From Halogeometricum sp. S3BR5-2 (GTDB lineage: Archaea; Halobacteriota; Halobacteria; Halobacteriales; Haloferacaceae), in contig NZ_JAMQOQ010000009.1 of NCBI RefSeq assembly GCF_031624635.1, forward strand, positions 37,587 through 101,586: 64,000 bases of DNA. Reading direction: 5' to 3'. Below, piece after piece: positions 48,124 to 57,199 of the stretch. Numbering within the stretch: position 1 is the stretch's first letter; each line of letters opens with the position of its first letter. The notes beneath the pieces are model-generated. The model ran no database searches, was not told the origin of the DNA, and saw nothing but the letters and a program-made list of their open reading frames with translations. The position numbers and the translations under genes are program-made.

Positions 48124-48714
48124 ATGACCGTAGGCGATAGCTCTGTCTCCCGACGGGCATTTCTTCGGTCAGCTACGGCAGTGACAACGGCAACGGGCGC
48201 TACCGGAATCGCAGCTGCTCAAGAGGGACAGTCCAAAACGGTCGAGATGAACGACGATCTCAAATTCGTCCCTGCGGATCTGACGATTGCCCCCGGAACG
48301 ACTGTGGTCTGGGAGAACGTTGGATCTATTGCTCACTCGGTCACTGCGTATGAAGACAACATCCCGGAGGGAGCATCGTACTTCGCGTCGGGTGGGTTCG
48401 ACGCGGAGCAAGCTGCTCGGTCTGCGTATCCTGATGGCAGCATCGAGGGGGGCGGAACCTACGAGTATACATTCGACACCGAAGGGACGTTCGATTACTT
48501 CTGCATCCCACACGAGTCCGCCGGAATGACGGGTACAGTTTCTGTTCAGCAAGGCGGTGGAGCTGAAGGAGGTGGTGGCGGAGAATCAGTTCCTCAAGTT
48601 CCTAATAGTGCAAAGACACTCGGCGTTGCCACGACTGGCGCGATGGTACTGACCCTTGGTCTCGCCTACTTTTTCATGAAATACGGTGGTGATTATGGCG
48701 AATTCGAAGAATAG
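48124..48714 (+). CDS. Halocyanin (type-1 copper protein), Tat-exported
   Basis: 196 residues. Twin-arginine signal SRRAFLRSATAVTTATGATG is followed by one plastocyanin-like domain with copper ligands His in IAHSVTAY and Cys, His and Met in FDYFCIPHESAGMTG. A Gly-rich linker and a C-terminal membrane helix (TTGAMVLTLGLAYFFMK) anchor it. It carries electrons at the outer face of the membrane, typically to a terminal oxidase. No oxidase gene is present in the window, but oxidase-associated small membrane genes are. It lies downstream of the metal ATPase. Confidence 0.9.
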   Translation: MTVGDSSVSRRAFLRSATAVTTATGATGIAAAQEGQSKTVEMNDDLKFVPADLTIAPGTTVVWENVGSIAHSVTAYEDNIPEGASYFASGGFDAEQAARSAYPDGSIEGGGTYEYTFDTEGTFDYFCIPHESAGMTGTVSVQQGGGAEGGGGGESVPQVPNSAKTLGVATTGAMVLTLGLAYFFMKYGGDYGEFEE

Positions 48715-48898
48715 CACTTTGCTCGATCATTATGACTGGCCAGTTGGAGACAACTACCACGTGCCGTTCAACTTCCTGGATAATCTCCTCAACAGAGACA
48801 GGTGGTTCCAACAGGCTGAAAGGACCCGACTCCACTCCCTGCAGTTGGCCAAGCCTCCGGACGCAATCGTCTCCACACTCAACCCCGCTTCGACGTAA
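48695..48898 (+). CDS. Doubtful small ORF between halocyanin and rhomboid genes
   Basis: 67 codons from ATG 48695 (MANSKNSTLLDHYDWPVGDN). It overlaps the halocyanin end by 20 bases and ends 2 bases before the rhomboid ATG, which is operon-like spacing, but the sequence matches nothing I know and could be chance. Confidence 0.25.
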   Translation: MANSKNSTLLDHYDWPVGDNYHVPFNFLDNLLNRDRWFQQAERTRLHSLQLAKPPDAIVSTLNPAST

Positions 48899-48900
48899 CG

Positions 48901-49824
48901 ATGGCTGAGTGTGACGAGTGTGGCGCGGACGAGAACCTACCGTACCAGTGTCGTCGGTGTGGCAACACGTTCTGTGCCGCCCATCGCCTCCCGGAGAGTC
49001 ACAATTGCCCCGGACTGAATGACTGGGCTAACCCCGATGGCGTTTTCGATTCTGGGTTTGATGACTCGATCCAGAATCGAGGTCGTGCCGAGGAGGGTGT
49101 GCTCAAGCGGGTAAAGTCTACTGTTGGACGACAAACGTCCACCCATAGTGTGGTCAATTTCTTCCCGGGAGGTCTGACCAATGTCTTCCTTGTGCTGATG
49201 TGGGTGACGTTTGCGATGCAGTTCGTCATTTTTCCCGTTCTCTTCGGAATCTCTCCCGGATCATCTCTGTGGCGGTCAGTGTTCGTCCTCTCGACACAGC
49301 ATCCACTGTACGTCTGGACGTGGCTCACAGCTATCTTCGCCCACGGTGGCTTCACGCATATCGCGGTGAATAGTATCGCGCTGTACTTCTTCGGGCCAGT
49401 TGTCGAGCGTCGCCTCGGCACGGTGCGCTTTACAGTGCTGTTTCTCGCTACGGGCGTGCTCGCTGGGCTCGCACAGGTTGGGGCGACACTGCTCCTGAAT
49501 CCTGGAGTACAGTCGGGAGTTGTCGGCGCGTCGGGCGCCATCATGGCTGTCATGGGGGTCCTCACCGTTCTCCGACCCAAGCTCAAGGTGTATCTGTACT
49601 TCATACTCCCAATCCCGCTTTGGATGCTTACCATCGGGTTCGCCGTCTTTTCGACCGTCGCCGGCCCTTCCTCGATGGGTCCGGGGGGTGTAGCGAACTG
49701 GGCCCACCTCGTGGGGATCGGTCTCGGCCTCGCGTACGGAGCGGTTGTCAAGAAAGGTCAAAACATCCCCGAATCGATTCACATTGGCCGCGGTCCGGGC
49801 CGCTCAGGCCGGCGCCGCTTCTGA
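48901..49824 (+). CDS. Rhomboid intramembrane serine protease with N-terminal AN1-type zinc finger
   Basis: 307 residues. The N-terminus CDECGADENLPYQCRRCGNT then FCAAHRLPESHNCPG is an AN1-type zinc finger. The rhomboid core follows: HGGFTHIAVNSIALYFFGPV in the first loop-helix, the nucleophile motif GVVGASGAIMAVMG (GxSG) and the catalytic His in NWAHLVGIGLGLAYG. It cleaves transmembrane substrates within the bilayer; the AN1-rhomboid fusion is common in haloarchaea. Substrate unknown. Confidence 0.93.
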   Translation: MAECDECGADENLPYQCRRCGNTFCAAHRLPESHNCPGLNDWANPDGVFDSGFDDSIQNRGRAEEGVLKRVKSTVGRQTSTHSVVNFFPGGLTNVFLVLMWVTFAMQFVIFPVLFGISPGSSLWRSVFVLSTQHPLYVWTWLTAIFAHGGFTHIAVNSIALYFFGPVVERRLGTVRFTVLFLATGVLAGLAQVGATLLLNPGVQSGVVGASGAIMAVMGVLTVLRPKLKVYLYFILPIPLWMLTIGFAVFSTVAGPSSMGPGGVANWAHLVGIGLGLAYGAVVKKGQNIPESIHIGRGPGRSGRRRF

Positions 49825-49889
49825 GAGAACGTACATACGAGTCACCATCCAATATCATCATCTGCCTAGAGAAATCCCGCCACGTTTGT

Positions 49890-50108
49890 TCAGCTTGAAA
49901 GACGAGCACCCACAAGAAGTGCAGCACCAATGAATACGATCGCGAAAATAGCGCTTTCGAGTGGACCGATCACTTCGAAGACGTCATTTGCGACGGTCCA
50001 GATAGCATCAGCGTACAGAACAATGAGGAGGCCGAGCGTAAGCATCACCATCGCAAGCCCTGAACCATGCACGTCAAGGTCCATCCCGTTTCCGAACTTA
50101 CGAGCCAC
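49890..50108 (-). CDS. Small two-helix membrane protein
   Basis: 72 residues: short basic head MARKFGNGMDLDVHGSG, helix LAMVMLTLGLLIVLYADAIW, and helix LESAIFAIVFIGAALLVGAR. A small haloarchaeal membrane protein of unknown role, convergent with the rhomboid gene. Confidence 0.55.
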   Translation of the reverse strand: MARKFGNGMDLDVHGSGLAMVMLTLGLLIVLYADAIWTVANDVFEVIGPLESAIFAIVFIGAALLVGARLSS

Positions 50109-50167
50109 TGATCAAAAGTCTGCGGCAGCATTATGAAGATACAGGTTACCTACAGGGATGATATCTG

Positions 50168-50566
50168 ATGATTGACTTCGATGATGGAGACCAATTATTG
50201 AACATCATCGGAGTTATCCTTCTAGTATTCATCATTCTCTCCGTGGCGGTTCTCATCCTCGCAGCTATGTCCGCTCAGGAACGATCCGCTGAGCAACCAG
50301 AGACAGACTGGGACCTGCAACAAATTAATGAGAGCTATGTCAGGATCATACATGCTGGTGGCGAACCTGTTCAGACAGGGAAACTCAGCGTGACCGTTGA
50401 TGGAACCCCTCGTCATCCCCAGTGGACCTCGATCACTCTTACAGAAGGCGCATACGGAGTCGTCCGAGTGGGGGACGGTGTCACGGTAACGCTCTTGTGG
50501 CAACACTCAGAATCAGAGCGGGACGTATTGCAACGGTGGCAGCTCTCCAGAACGACAACTCAGTGA
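50168..50566 (+). CDS. Pilin-like membrane-anchored protein
   Basis: 132 residues with one N-terminal helix (IIGVILLVFIILSVAVLILA) and an external beta domain containing RIIHAGGEPVQTGKLSVTVD and GAYGVVRVGDGVTVTLLW, the pattern of archaeal type IV pilin-like proteins. A classical prepilin cleavage motif is not evident at the N-terminus, so it may simply be an anchored surface protein. Isolated gene. Confidence 0.5.
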   Translation: MIDFDDGDQLLNIIGVILLVFIILSVAVLILAAMSAQERSAEQPETDWDLQQINESYVRIIHAGGEPVQTGKLSVTVDGTPRHPQWTSITLTEGAYGVVRVGDGVTVTLLWQHSESERDVLQRWQLSRTTTQ

Positions 50567-50707
50567 TTTCCCACGCACCTGATCGGCATTTCCACCTATC
50601 GAATAGATTTTAGGTCCGTTCTTCTAGGGTAAGTTGTAGATTCGTTCATAGGCTGTGATAGGCGGATAGCTTGGGCTTGACCCCAAGGAGGATGCCGATA
50701 GGCTTAG

Positions 50708-50890
50708 TTGACTTCGGTTCCGTATCAGGGGCACGTCCTCCAAGGCCACACGTGTCTGGATGATTGGGCTACCAGTCAACTGGCCCCGAAGTCGGGGACG
50801 GCGAGTCCGAGTGGGAACAGAGTGGTTCCGCCCGTCAGAGGGGGAGTCCACCGACAAGCCCCGTCCATTGTGGTCGGGGCAGCTGACAAC
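50708..50890 (+). mobile_element. Probable relic of an IS1341-type element right end
   Basis: Within the 393-base gap 50567-50959, a frame includes DDWATSQLAPKSGTASPSGN, reminiscent of TnpB C-terminal tails, and ends at the hairpin GCCCCG-TCCATTGTGGT-CGGGGC (50861-50882) followed by AGCTGAC. This is the usual layout of a TnpB element's right end; the rest of the element is missing. Confidence 0.4.
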
Positions 50891-50959
50891 GTCGTCCTGT
50901 TCAGTATAACGCGAACGGCGGTCGGCAGATGGAACGGTGGAAGATCAAGTCGGGGAAAC

Positions 50960-51520
50960 TCAGTAGACGACGTAGAGCAGCAGATAGACGACGATACCGA
51001 GTGTGAACGAGACGAGCCACAGCGACGCGGCGATTCGTCCTATCGTCGGATGACGCGTCTGTGGAATCTCTTGGATTGGCCGCGTCATCGCAAGAAGGAG
51101 CACGTAGTAAAGCAATGGAACGCAGATGATGGCGAGCGTGATGTGAATTGCGAGGAGCGGTAAGTAGGCGAACTGGCGGATGGCTGCCGGACCCGTGAAC
51201 GGAGTCGGCCCTTGCAGTGCCACCTTGTACAAATAGAGCGTGAGAAACACCGCAAATAAGACCACACTCGTGAGCATCGCCGCTCGATGACGGGCGATCC
51301 GACCGCCACGAATCCAATACCATCCGGCTCCAATAGTGAGTATAGCGAGTCCACTGATGATCGCGTTGACGAACGGAATTACGCTGAGCACCCACGCTGG
51401 GGCTCGTGGAAGAAGGCTCTTCGGGATCGCTCCAAGGGCGGCGCCAAATACGAGCGCCAGTGAAATGATGGACAGGAGTCCAGCGACTTCCGGGACGCGG
51501 TCTTTCACACGATACTCCAT
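50960..51520 (-). CDS. DUF420-family membrane protein
   Basis: 186 residues, five to six transmembrane helices. Family marks are GWYWIRGGRIARHRAAMLTS (conserved Arg-His in the RxHRxxM block), the helix AVFLTLYLYKVALQG, AIHITLAIICVPLLYYVLLL with His, and TRHPTIGRIAASLWLVS. DUF420 proteins are linked to heme or copper handling of terminal oxidases. A second member lies at 59078-59719. Alone on the minus strand upstream of nothing obvious. Confidence 0.8.
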   Translation of the reverse strand: MEYRVKDRVPEVAGLLSIISLALVFGAALGAIPKSLLPRAPAWVLSVIPFVNAIISGLAILTIGAGWYWIRGGRIARHRAAMLTSVVLFAVFLTLYLYKVALQGPTPFTGPAAIRQFAYLPLLAIHITLAIICVPLLYYVLLLAMTRPIQEIPQTRHPTIGRIAASLWLVSFTLGIVVYLLLYVVY

Positions 51521-51812
51521 ATTTGGACTGTCTCAGTTCAAGCACTTGAAATCGGCGAGTGATGTTGCAGATGGATTAAGGTACGACTGGGAAGAGCCCG
51601 CGTCCACGGCATTTACTCGGGACAGTCGTGTTCGTCTCGTCAATCGCCCTCCTGTGGTGGCGTCCCACCGTGTGACTCATATCAGCTTTACATATTGTAT
51701 TGACTGTCGGCCCCGACGGGCCTCCACCCATTGAGGCAGCCAGCAATTGCGGATGCCCCGGTCGCCAGCACACTTCCTCTCCAGCGAAGTACCGTTCGTT
51801 GTGAGTACCCCT

Positions 51813-52511
51813 TTATTGTTGTATTCCATGTGTATGGGAATCATCCGTTGGTTCGAGCTTTTTCACCCGCGTCGCCAGCGCGAGAAACGTCGCGGCGAGC
51901 GTCAGCGTCACTGCCGCGGCCGCCGCGAGGTCGTGCGCTCGCACCGAGTGGTCGAGCGCGCCGTTGACGAGTTCGGCCCGCAGGAACGTGTGGTGGAACT
52001 CCCCGACGAGCGGCGCGAAGTAGTCCACGATGTCGTTGAGGCCGTACCAGACGGTGGTGACGGCGACCGCACCGACCGAGAACGTGGCGTAGCGATAGAT
52101 CAGGAACGACTGGAGGCTCATCGCGAGATGGCTTACGATGAGGAACCAGTAGAGCCAGGGTTCGATACCGCCCGGTCCGTTGAGAACCAGCTGGACGAAC
52201 GGCGTCCAGAGACCGAGTTTGATGTTGCCGAAGAAGGCGAGCATATGGAGCCACTCGACGTCGTAGTCCAGTTTCCACGCGGCGAGACTAAGCGCGATCA
52301 ACAGCGTCGCGCTGGGACTATCGGGGACGAACGGCCACATCATCAGTGGGGTTTGGGCGAACTGGAAGCGGTAGTACCAGAACCCGAACGCGGTGCCGGC
52401 GAGGTTGATCGCGACGATGAGCCACGCATACCGAAGTGCGAAGTCCTCGAGACGCCGGGGGAGCGGCGCGAGGTACGCGGGGAGATCGTCCCGAGAGACG
52501 GTGGTTGCCAT
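51813..52511 (-). CDS. DUF1405-family membrane protein
   Basis: 232 residues from MATTVSRDDLPAYLAPLP, with about six helices. Typical blocks are NLAGTAFGFWYYRFQFAQTP, MMWPFVPDSPSATLLIAL, MLAFFGNIKLGLWTPFVQLV and WLYWFLIVSHLAMSLQSFLI. Function unknown; common beside oxidase and copper genes in archaea. Third in a leftward operon with 52524-52994 and 52997-54001. A decayed second copy lies at 56590-57125. Confidence 0.85.
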   Translation of the reverse strand: MATTVSRDDLPAYLAPLPRRLEDFALRYAWLIVAINLAGTAFGFWYYRFQFAQTPLMMWPFVPDSPSATLLIALSLAAWKLDYDVEWLHMLAFFGNIKLGLWTPFVQLVLNGPGGIEPWLYWFLIVSHLAMSLQSFLIYRYATFSVGAVAVTTVWYGLNDIVDYFAPLVGEFHHTFLRAELVNGALDHSVRAHDLAAAAAVTLTLAATFLALATRVKKLEPTDDSHTHGIQQ

Positions 52512-52523
52512 TGGCACTCCGGC

Positions 52524-52994
52524 TTACATTTCCGATTCGCTATCGGAGCGGTTCATCATGATGATTCCGCTGATCAACATCAGGACCGCGAGCGCGACCA
52601 TCCCGAGGTCCCAGCCCATCCCGGCAGTCATCGACGAGCCCATACCACCGCTCATACTTCCACTCATACTGCTGTCCATCCCCGTTCCCATACCGCCTCC
52701 CATCCCCCAGTTCATGCTCCCAGTAACGCCGACGATGGCCTGGTTGAGCAACATCACCAGCGAGTAGCCGATCATCAGCGCCCCACTCGCGTTTCCGAGT
52801 CGGCTGGCGTAGGGCGTCAGCAGGACGACGCCGTGAACGACTACGACAACGCCGAGGACCGCCATAAGAAGCCCGCTGTTCGAATTCATCATCCCGCTGC
52901 CGGTGGTCGCAGAGAACAGCGAATACACTCCCGAGACGAGGGCGATTGCCGCGCCGTACTGTCGTGTCGCATCGGTCGTGTTCATCGTATCCAT
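52524..52994 (-). CDS. Membrane protein with Met/Gly/Ser-rich loop
   Basis: 156 residues with four helices. Between helices 3 and 4 lies a loop of about 35 residues rich in methionine (SMNWGMGGGMGTGMDSSMSG followed by SMSGGMGSSMTAGMG). Methionine arrays of this type bind Cu(I) in copper transporters, so a copper-handling role is possible. Start ATG 52994 sits 2 bases after the upstream DUF63 stop. Middle gene of the operon 54001-51813. Confidence 0.6.
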   Translation of the reverse strand: MDTMNTTDATRQYGAAIALVSGVYSLFSATTGSGMMNSNSGLLMAVLGVVVVVHGVVLLTPYASRLGNASGALMIGYSLVMLLNQAIVGVTGSMNWGMGGGMGTGMDSSMSGSMSGGMGSSMTAGMGWDLGMVALAVLMLISGIIMMNRSDSESEM

Positions 52995-52996
52995 TA

Positions 52997-54001
52997 TCAG
53001 ACTCCAAGCATCATTCGGAGTGACCCGCGAACGCCCATCGGCAGCCCGATTGCCCCGATGAAGAACGTCATGAGCCACCACCAGGTCCGGTTCATTTCAG
53101 GCTTCGCGTCCGCGAGGTACCACACGATACCACCGGTGACGAGGAATTTGAGAACGAACGTCGATCCAGGAAACCCGGTCGCTTGATAGATGAGGTTGGT
53201 CAGAAACATCTTCGGCGAATACCCGAGGAAGGTAACGCCAATGAGGTTTTGTGCTGCGTCCCACAGTTGGCCGAAGACGGCGAGCAGGAGCATCGGGTGA
53301 CGGAGGTGGGCGACATCAACGAATCTCACGCCCCAGTAGTACAAAGCGGTCACACCGAGCGCAATCCCCGTCGTCGCAACCGGGACCCAGAGTCGAAGCG
53401 GAGCGGCTGTTGTCGCCCCGTACAGGAATGCCCAGCCGACAGCGCCTACCGCCCAGATTGCTCCGACTACACCGACGGTCCCCGGAATCGAAAGGAATCC
53501 CCGGTTACGAGCCAATGCCCCGACGCCGAGCGCAAGGATCGTAATGGCGGTGACGACGAGATAAATCGTAGGCGTGATGAACAAGACAGCATAGTCGCCG
53601 AGCAGCCCGATGTCCTCCAACGCTCGCATCGCTCCACCGGCGATAATTATCGGTGCGAATCCGTAGGCCAGTCGAGCGTCGAATGTGACGTTCAGGTACC
53701 GTAGATATGCACGCAATCCCGGGAAACTATACCCGACTGCGGCGAGATACGTCGCTGTGTTCACAACATTGTAGCCGGTAACTGCGCGAACGCCGTCGTG
53801 GACTACGGGACGGCCAGCAGCATCTGCGACGACCGGTCCCCAGAGATATTGCCAAATAAAGCGGTCGTAGACGAGAGCCGGAAACACGAGCATGGAGATC
53901 GCACCAAGGACAATTGGAGCCAGAAGATAAAGCAACCACCATTCCTTGCTTCCTGTCTCAGGGAGAGCTTCTACTGTCTGCTTTGAGAGATAAGAACTCA
54001 T
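52997..54001 (-). CDS. DUF63-family membrane protein
   Basis: 334 residues with eight to nine helices. Family features are LVFPALVYDRFIWQYLWGPV, GYNVVNTATYLAAVGYSFPG, LAYGFAPIIIAGGAMRALED and GQLWDAAQNLIGVTFLGYSP. DUF63 proteins are archaeal membrane proteins of unknown activity. First gene of a three-gene leftward operon with the Met-rich protein and DUF1405. Confidence 0.85.
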   Translation of the reverse strand: MSSYLSKQTVEALPETGSKEWWLLYLLAPIVLGAISMLVFPALVYDRFIWQYLWGPVVADAAGRPVVHDGVRAVTGYNVVNTATYLAAVGYSFPGLRAYLRYLNVTFDARLAYGFAPIIIAGGAMRALEDIGLLGDYAVLFITPTIYLVVTAITILALGVGALARNRGFLSIPGTVGVVGAIWAVGAVGWAFLYGATTAAPLRLWVPVATTGIALGVTALYYWGVRFVDVAHLRHPMLLLAVFGQLWDAAQNLIGVTFLGYSPKMFLTNLIYQATGFPGSTFVLKFLVTGGIVWYLADAKPEMNRTWWWLMTFFIGAIGLPMGVRGSLRMMLGV

Positions 54002-54277
54002 TTCGAACGTCTATACGCTATCTTTGCCTCACCGACTAAAGTGTCTGGGTACTATTCCGCTGGAGTATTAACTCCCGCTCGCTCACAAAACACTTGTTGT
54101 GACGAGGGGTTGTCCAATGTGTCTGGTATAACCCAGGTATCCAGTCTTTCTGGTCTGTCACCCAGAGCTTCATCGTTTCTCTATGTGTGGGACACGGGAC
54201 TACGCCCTCGTACTATCGAATCTCCGGCCCGTACTCTTAACCTAGTTAATGCAGAACACGTAGATGGGTGATTTTGC

Positions 54278-55192
54278 TTGGGAACTACTCAGAGCCACAA
54301 TAGCGGACACGGTCATGGTAATGGCGAACGGAGCATCCGGAAACTGGCTGGCGTCGCCCTGATCAATATTGTCGGCTTCGTGATCGAACTCGCTGGTGGT
54401 CTCCTCTTTGGTTCCGTGGCACTGATCGGCGACGCCTTCCATATGCTGTTCGACGCGCTTGCGTACGTTCTTGCCTTCGGTGCCGCCTACGTCTCGCGAC
54501 GTGCTGAACCGGGTGAATACTGGTCGTACGGACTGGACCGGGTTGAGCCGTTTACTGCGTTTCTGAACGGCATCCTCCTCGTCCCGATGGTCGGTTACCT
54601 CGTCTGGGAGTCCTATCAGCGATTCCTCAACCCAATCGAGATCGATCCGTTGATGACCGCGGGACTCGCCACAGGCGGACTGCTCGTGAATTTTGCATCT
54701 GTGTACTACTTACAGGGCGGCGAAATGAACCTCAACGAGAAGGGTGCGTACTATCATCTCATCGGGGATACCGGCGCGTCTGTCGCCGTCATCGTTTCGA
54801 TGCTCGTCGTTGAGTTCACGGGATCGACACTCGCTGATCCGACCACTGCGGTGTTGATCGCGGTCATCATTATCTGGTCGGCCGTGAAACTGCTCAGAGA
54901 GAGTGGAGAGATTTTCTTCCAGCGAAGCCCGGTCTCGGTCGACGAAATCGAAAACCGACTGCGGGAGGTTGACGGCGTGGTCTCGATCGCCGATGTCCAC
55001 GTCTGGCAGCTATCGAGTACGATTCGCGTCGCGTCCATGCATCTCCAAGATAACGTCCAATCGCTCGAAGAACGAGAGAATCTCAAGAAGCGCGTCGTCG
55101 ACGTACTCCACGAGGAATTCGGCGTCGACCACGCGACGGTCGATATGTCCGCTGAAACGAGCGAGTTATCCCAGGTTCCAGAACATAGCTGA
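54278..55192 (+). CDS. Cation diffusion facilitator (CDF) metal exporter
   Basis: 304 residues. A His-rich head (SHNSGHGHGNGE), six membrane helices with site residues in ALIGDAFHMLFDALAYVLAF (helix 2) and YYHLIGDTGASVAVIVSML (helix 5), and a C-terminal cytoplasmic domain (ENRLREVDGVVSIADVHVW). CDF proteins exchange Zn, Co, Cd or similar for protons. In-frame start candidates are only TTG at 54278; an in-frame stop lies at 54269, so the TTG is used. Likely works with the P1B-2 ATPase in metal export. Confidence 0.88.
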   Translation: MGTTQSHNSGHGHGNGERSIRKLAGVALINIVGFVIELAGGLLFGSVALIGDAFHMLFDALAYVLAFGAAYVSRRAEPGEYWSYGLDRVEPFTAFLNGILLVPMVGYLVWESYQRFLNPIEIDPLMTAGLATGGLLVNFASVYYLQGGEMNLNEKGAYYHLIGDTGASVAVIVSMLVVEFTGSTLADPTTAVLIAVIIIWSAVKLLRESGEIFFQRSPVSVDEIENRLREVDGVVSIADVHVWQLSSTIRVASMHLQDNVQSLEERENLKKRVVDVLHEEFGVDHATVDMSAETSELSQVPEHS

Positions 55193-55359
55193 TAATAGTA
55201 CCTATCACGCACGTATTCAGTAGGTTTCAGGCAGCATCCGTCAAACAGCGATCAAGTACTACTGCAGTGACGCTCGGCATCTACAGCGAGGACTCTCGAG
55301 TGTATCGTATCAGTCCACAATACCGCCGGAGCTTAATGTCTCCGAGGCAATAGTCGATC

Positions 55360-56184
55360 ATGCGCCACCTCGGTTTGAAAGCTCGGATGGCCGTCGTCGG
55401 TTCCGTCCTGTTCGCCTTCTACGCCGTCGCCGCGGTCGTGGTGATGGGCGTGTTCGGCTGGCCGCTCTGGCTTGTTCTCCTCGGGAGTATTGGCTTTGTC
55501 GGCGTCCAGTATAAACTCGGCAAATGGATGGCGCTCCGGAGTGTCGGTGCTGAGGAGCTCCCTGAAGACCGCTATTCGGATATTCATCGACGAGTCGAAT
55601 CGCTTGCCGATGATATGGGCATCGAGAAACCTCGGCTCATGATCGCCCGGATGGGTGTGCCGAACGCCTTCGCCATCGGTCGGAAGGGAGCCGGGACGGT
55701 CGTCGTCTCCGAAGAACTACTGCAACGCCTCGAACCGGATGAGGTTGAGGGCGTCCTCGCACACGAACTCGCCCACATCCGAAACCGCGACGTCGTGATG
55801 ATGGTGCTCGGCCAAGGTGTCGCCTCTATCGTCGCGATCGTTGCTCAGTGGGCCGTCCTCCTGTCGGGAGACAACGACCTCGCGGACTTCTTCCTTGCAA
55901 TCGTTGTTGGGCAGATCACGCAGATGCTCGTGATGCTGTTCGTGTTCGCCATCTCGAGGTACCGCGAGTACGTCGCCGACAGCGACGCCGCATCAGAAAT
56001 TGGGAGCGGCGAACCGCTTGCGACGGCACTTGAAAAGATCAGCCGGGGCACCGAACGGGCGCGTGAGTCGGAGGTTGATGCTCAGGTGAACGCCTTGTGT
56101 ATCTTCGGCGAGGAACGCGGCCTCGCCCGCCTGTTCGCGACGCATCCACCAGTCGAAAAACGCATCGAGCGCCTTCGCAGGTAG
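55360..56184 (+). CDS. htpX: HtpX-like M48 zinc metalloprotease
   Basis: 274 residues. Two N-terminal helices (MAVVGSVLFAFYAVAAVVVM, WLVLLGSIGFVGVQYKL), the zinc site VLAHELAHIRNRDVVMM (HExxH) and the third ligand Glu in SRYREYVADSDAA. Membrane-bound quality-control protease acting on damaged membrane proteins. Its stop overlaps the ATG of the next gene by none, directly adjoining (TAG-ATG), so the two form an operon. Confidence 0.93.
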   Translation: MRHLGLKARMAVVGSVLFAFYAVAAVVVMGVFGWPLWLVLLGSIGFVGVQYKLGKWMALRSVGAEELPEDRYSDIHRRVESLADDMGIEKPRLMIARMGVPNAFAIGRKGAGTVVVSEELLQRLEPDEVEGVLAHELAHIRNRDVVMMVLGQGVASIVAIVAQWAVLLSGDNDLADFFLAIVVGQITQMLVMLFVFAISRYREYVADSDAASEIGSGEPLATALEKISRGTERARESEVDAQVNALCIFGEERGLARLFATHPPVEKRIERLRR

Positions 56185-56421
56185 ATGGCCGTCTTACGGA
56201 CGCTCCTAGCAGCCGTCCTCGGAATCGGCATAGGAATCCTGTTGCTCGCATATCCAGAGACCGTAATCCGCGTTCAGACCGCAGGTCGCATTCCCTCAGA
56301 TCGAAGTGGTGAGTACGGTACCGATGCCCCGGTCTCGGATCGCTGGCGGCGGGTGGCACAGCTCGTCGGGGGCGCCTCACTTGGCCTCGGACTCTACTTT
56401 GGCGCAATCGCAGTTATGTGA
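56185..56421 (+). CDS. DUF6199-like small membrane protein
   Basis: 78 residues with two helices (LLAAVLGIGIGILLLAYPET and VGGASLGLGLYFGAIAVM) separated by a polar loop containing TAGRIPSDRSGEYG. Starts at the base after the htpX stop, hence co-transcribed. Function unknown. Confidence 0.65.
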   Translation: MAVLRTLLAAVLGIGIGILLLAYPETVIRVQTAGRIPSDRSGEYGTDAPVSDRWRRVAQLVGGASLGLGLYFGAIAVM

Positions 56422-56589
56422 CGGGAGAAAACGTCTCAAGAAACGGATGAGGCAGAGTTGACGACGACGTGGGGTGAGAGGGGGTCGGGAGTGAGTGGGG
56501 GGTGGGCTACGGGACAGGTGGCCTCTGACAGCGGCTATGCCTATCAGGGTATCACCCCACAATAGCGTCTTGGAGCAGGGGAACTTATG

Positions 56590-57125
56590 GTTTTCTCATG
56601 AAAAGACCGAGACCAGACGAACAGCGCCAGCTGACCACGACGACACCGGCCGGAAAGGCTACATAACGATAGACCACGAACGCCCGAAAAATAATCGCCA
56701 GATGACTGTTGACCAGAACGACGTACAACGACATGTCGATTCCGTCTGAGGCCGTTGAGCACGAGTTGGACGTACGGCGTCCAGAGGCCGAGTTTGATAT
56801 TGCCGTAGAAGGCGAACGCGTGGAGACATTCCTGTTCGTCCCCGAGCTTCCTATCGTAGTCCTCGAAACTCTTTGCACGTGGGTTCATGCGTTTGGCCGG
56901 CTCCCGCCGGATGACGGGGCGTACTGCCCACCGGGTGAGTAGATATTTTCGAGGACTACTATAGTGGCGAGACGGAGCGCCATGAACAAGGTGGTAGTCC
57001 AGACTATCGGGGATGACCGGCCACATGACGAGTGGTGTCTGTGCGAATCGGAAGCGATAGTACCAGAACCCAAACGTGGTGCCCGCGAGTTAGATCGCTA
57101 CGATGATTCACGCATACCGGAGTTA
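56590..57125 (-). pseudogene. Decayed DUF1405 gene
   Basis: Scattered over frames on the minus strand are blocks of the DUF1405 protein found intact at 51813-52511: TFGFWYYRFRFAQTPLVMWP (57030-57100, with stop codons replacing residues just upstream), FAFYGNIKLGLWTPYVQLVL (about 56780-56840) and VNSHLAIIFRAFVVYRYVAF (about 56660-56720). At least two frameshifts, internal stops and an extra stretch between blocks one and two make it non-functional. Confidence 0.8.
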
Positions 57126-57199
57126 TCTTCTACCGGCTCCAGCAGACTGAAGCAGAGACGCGTGTATTTATTGAACCAGACCGCAGAATTCAACCCAGA

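Noticed and set aside
51747..53186. 479-codon plus-strand frame over the DUF1405/Met-rich/DUF63 operon
   Set aside because: Arg/His/Glu-rich low-complexity shadow; the three minus-strand membrane proteins are convincing.
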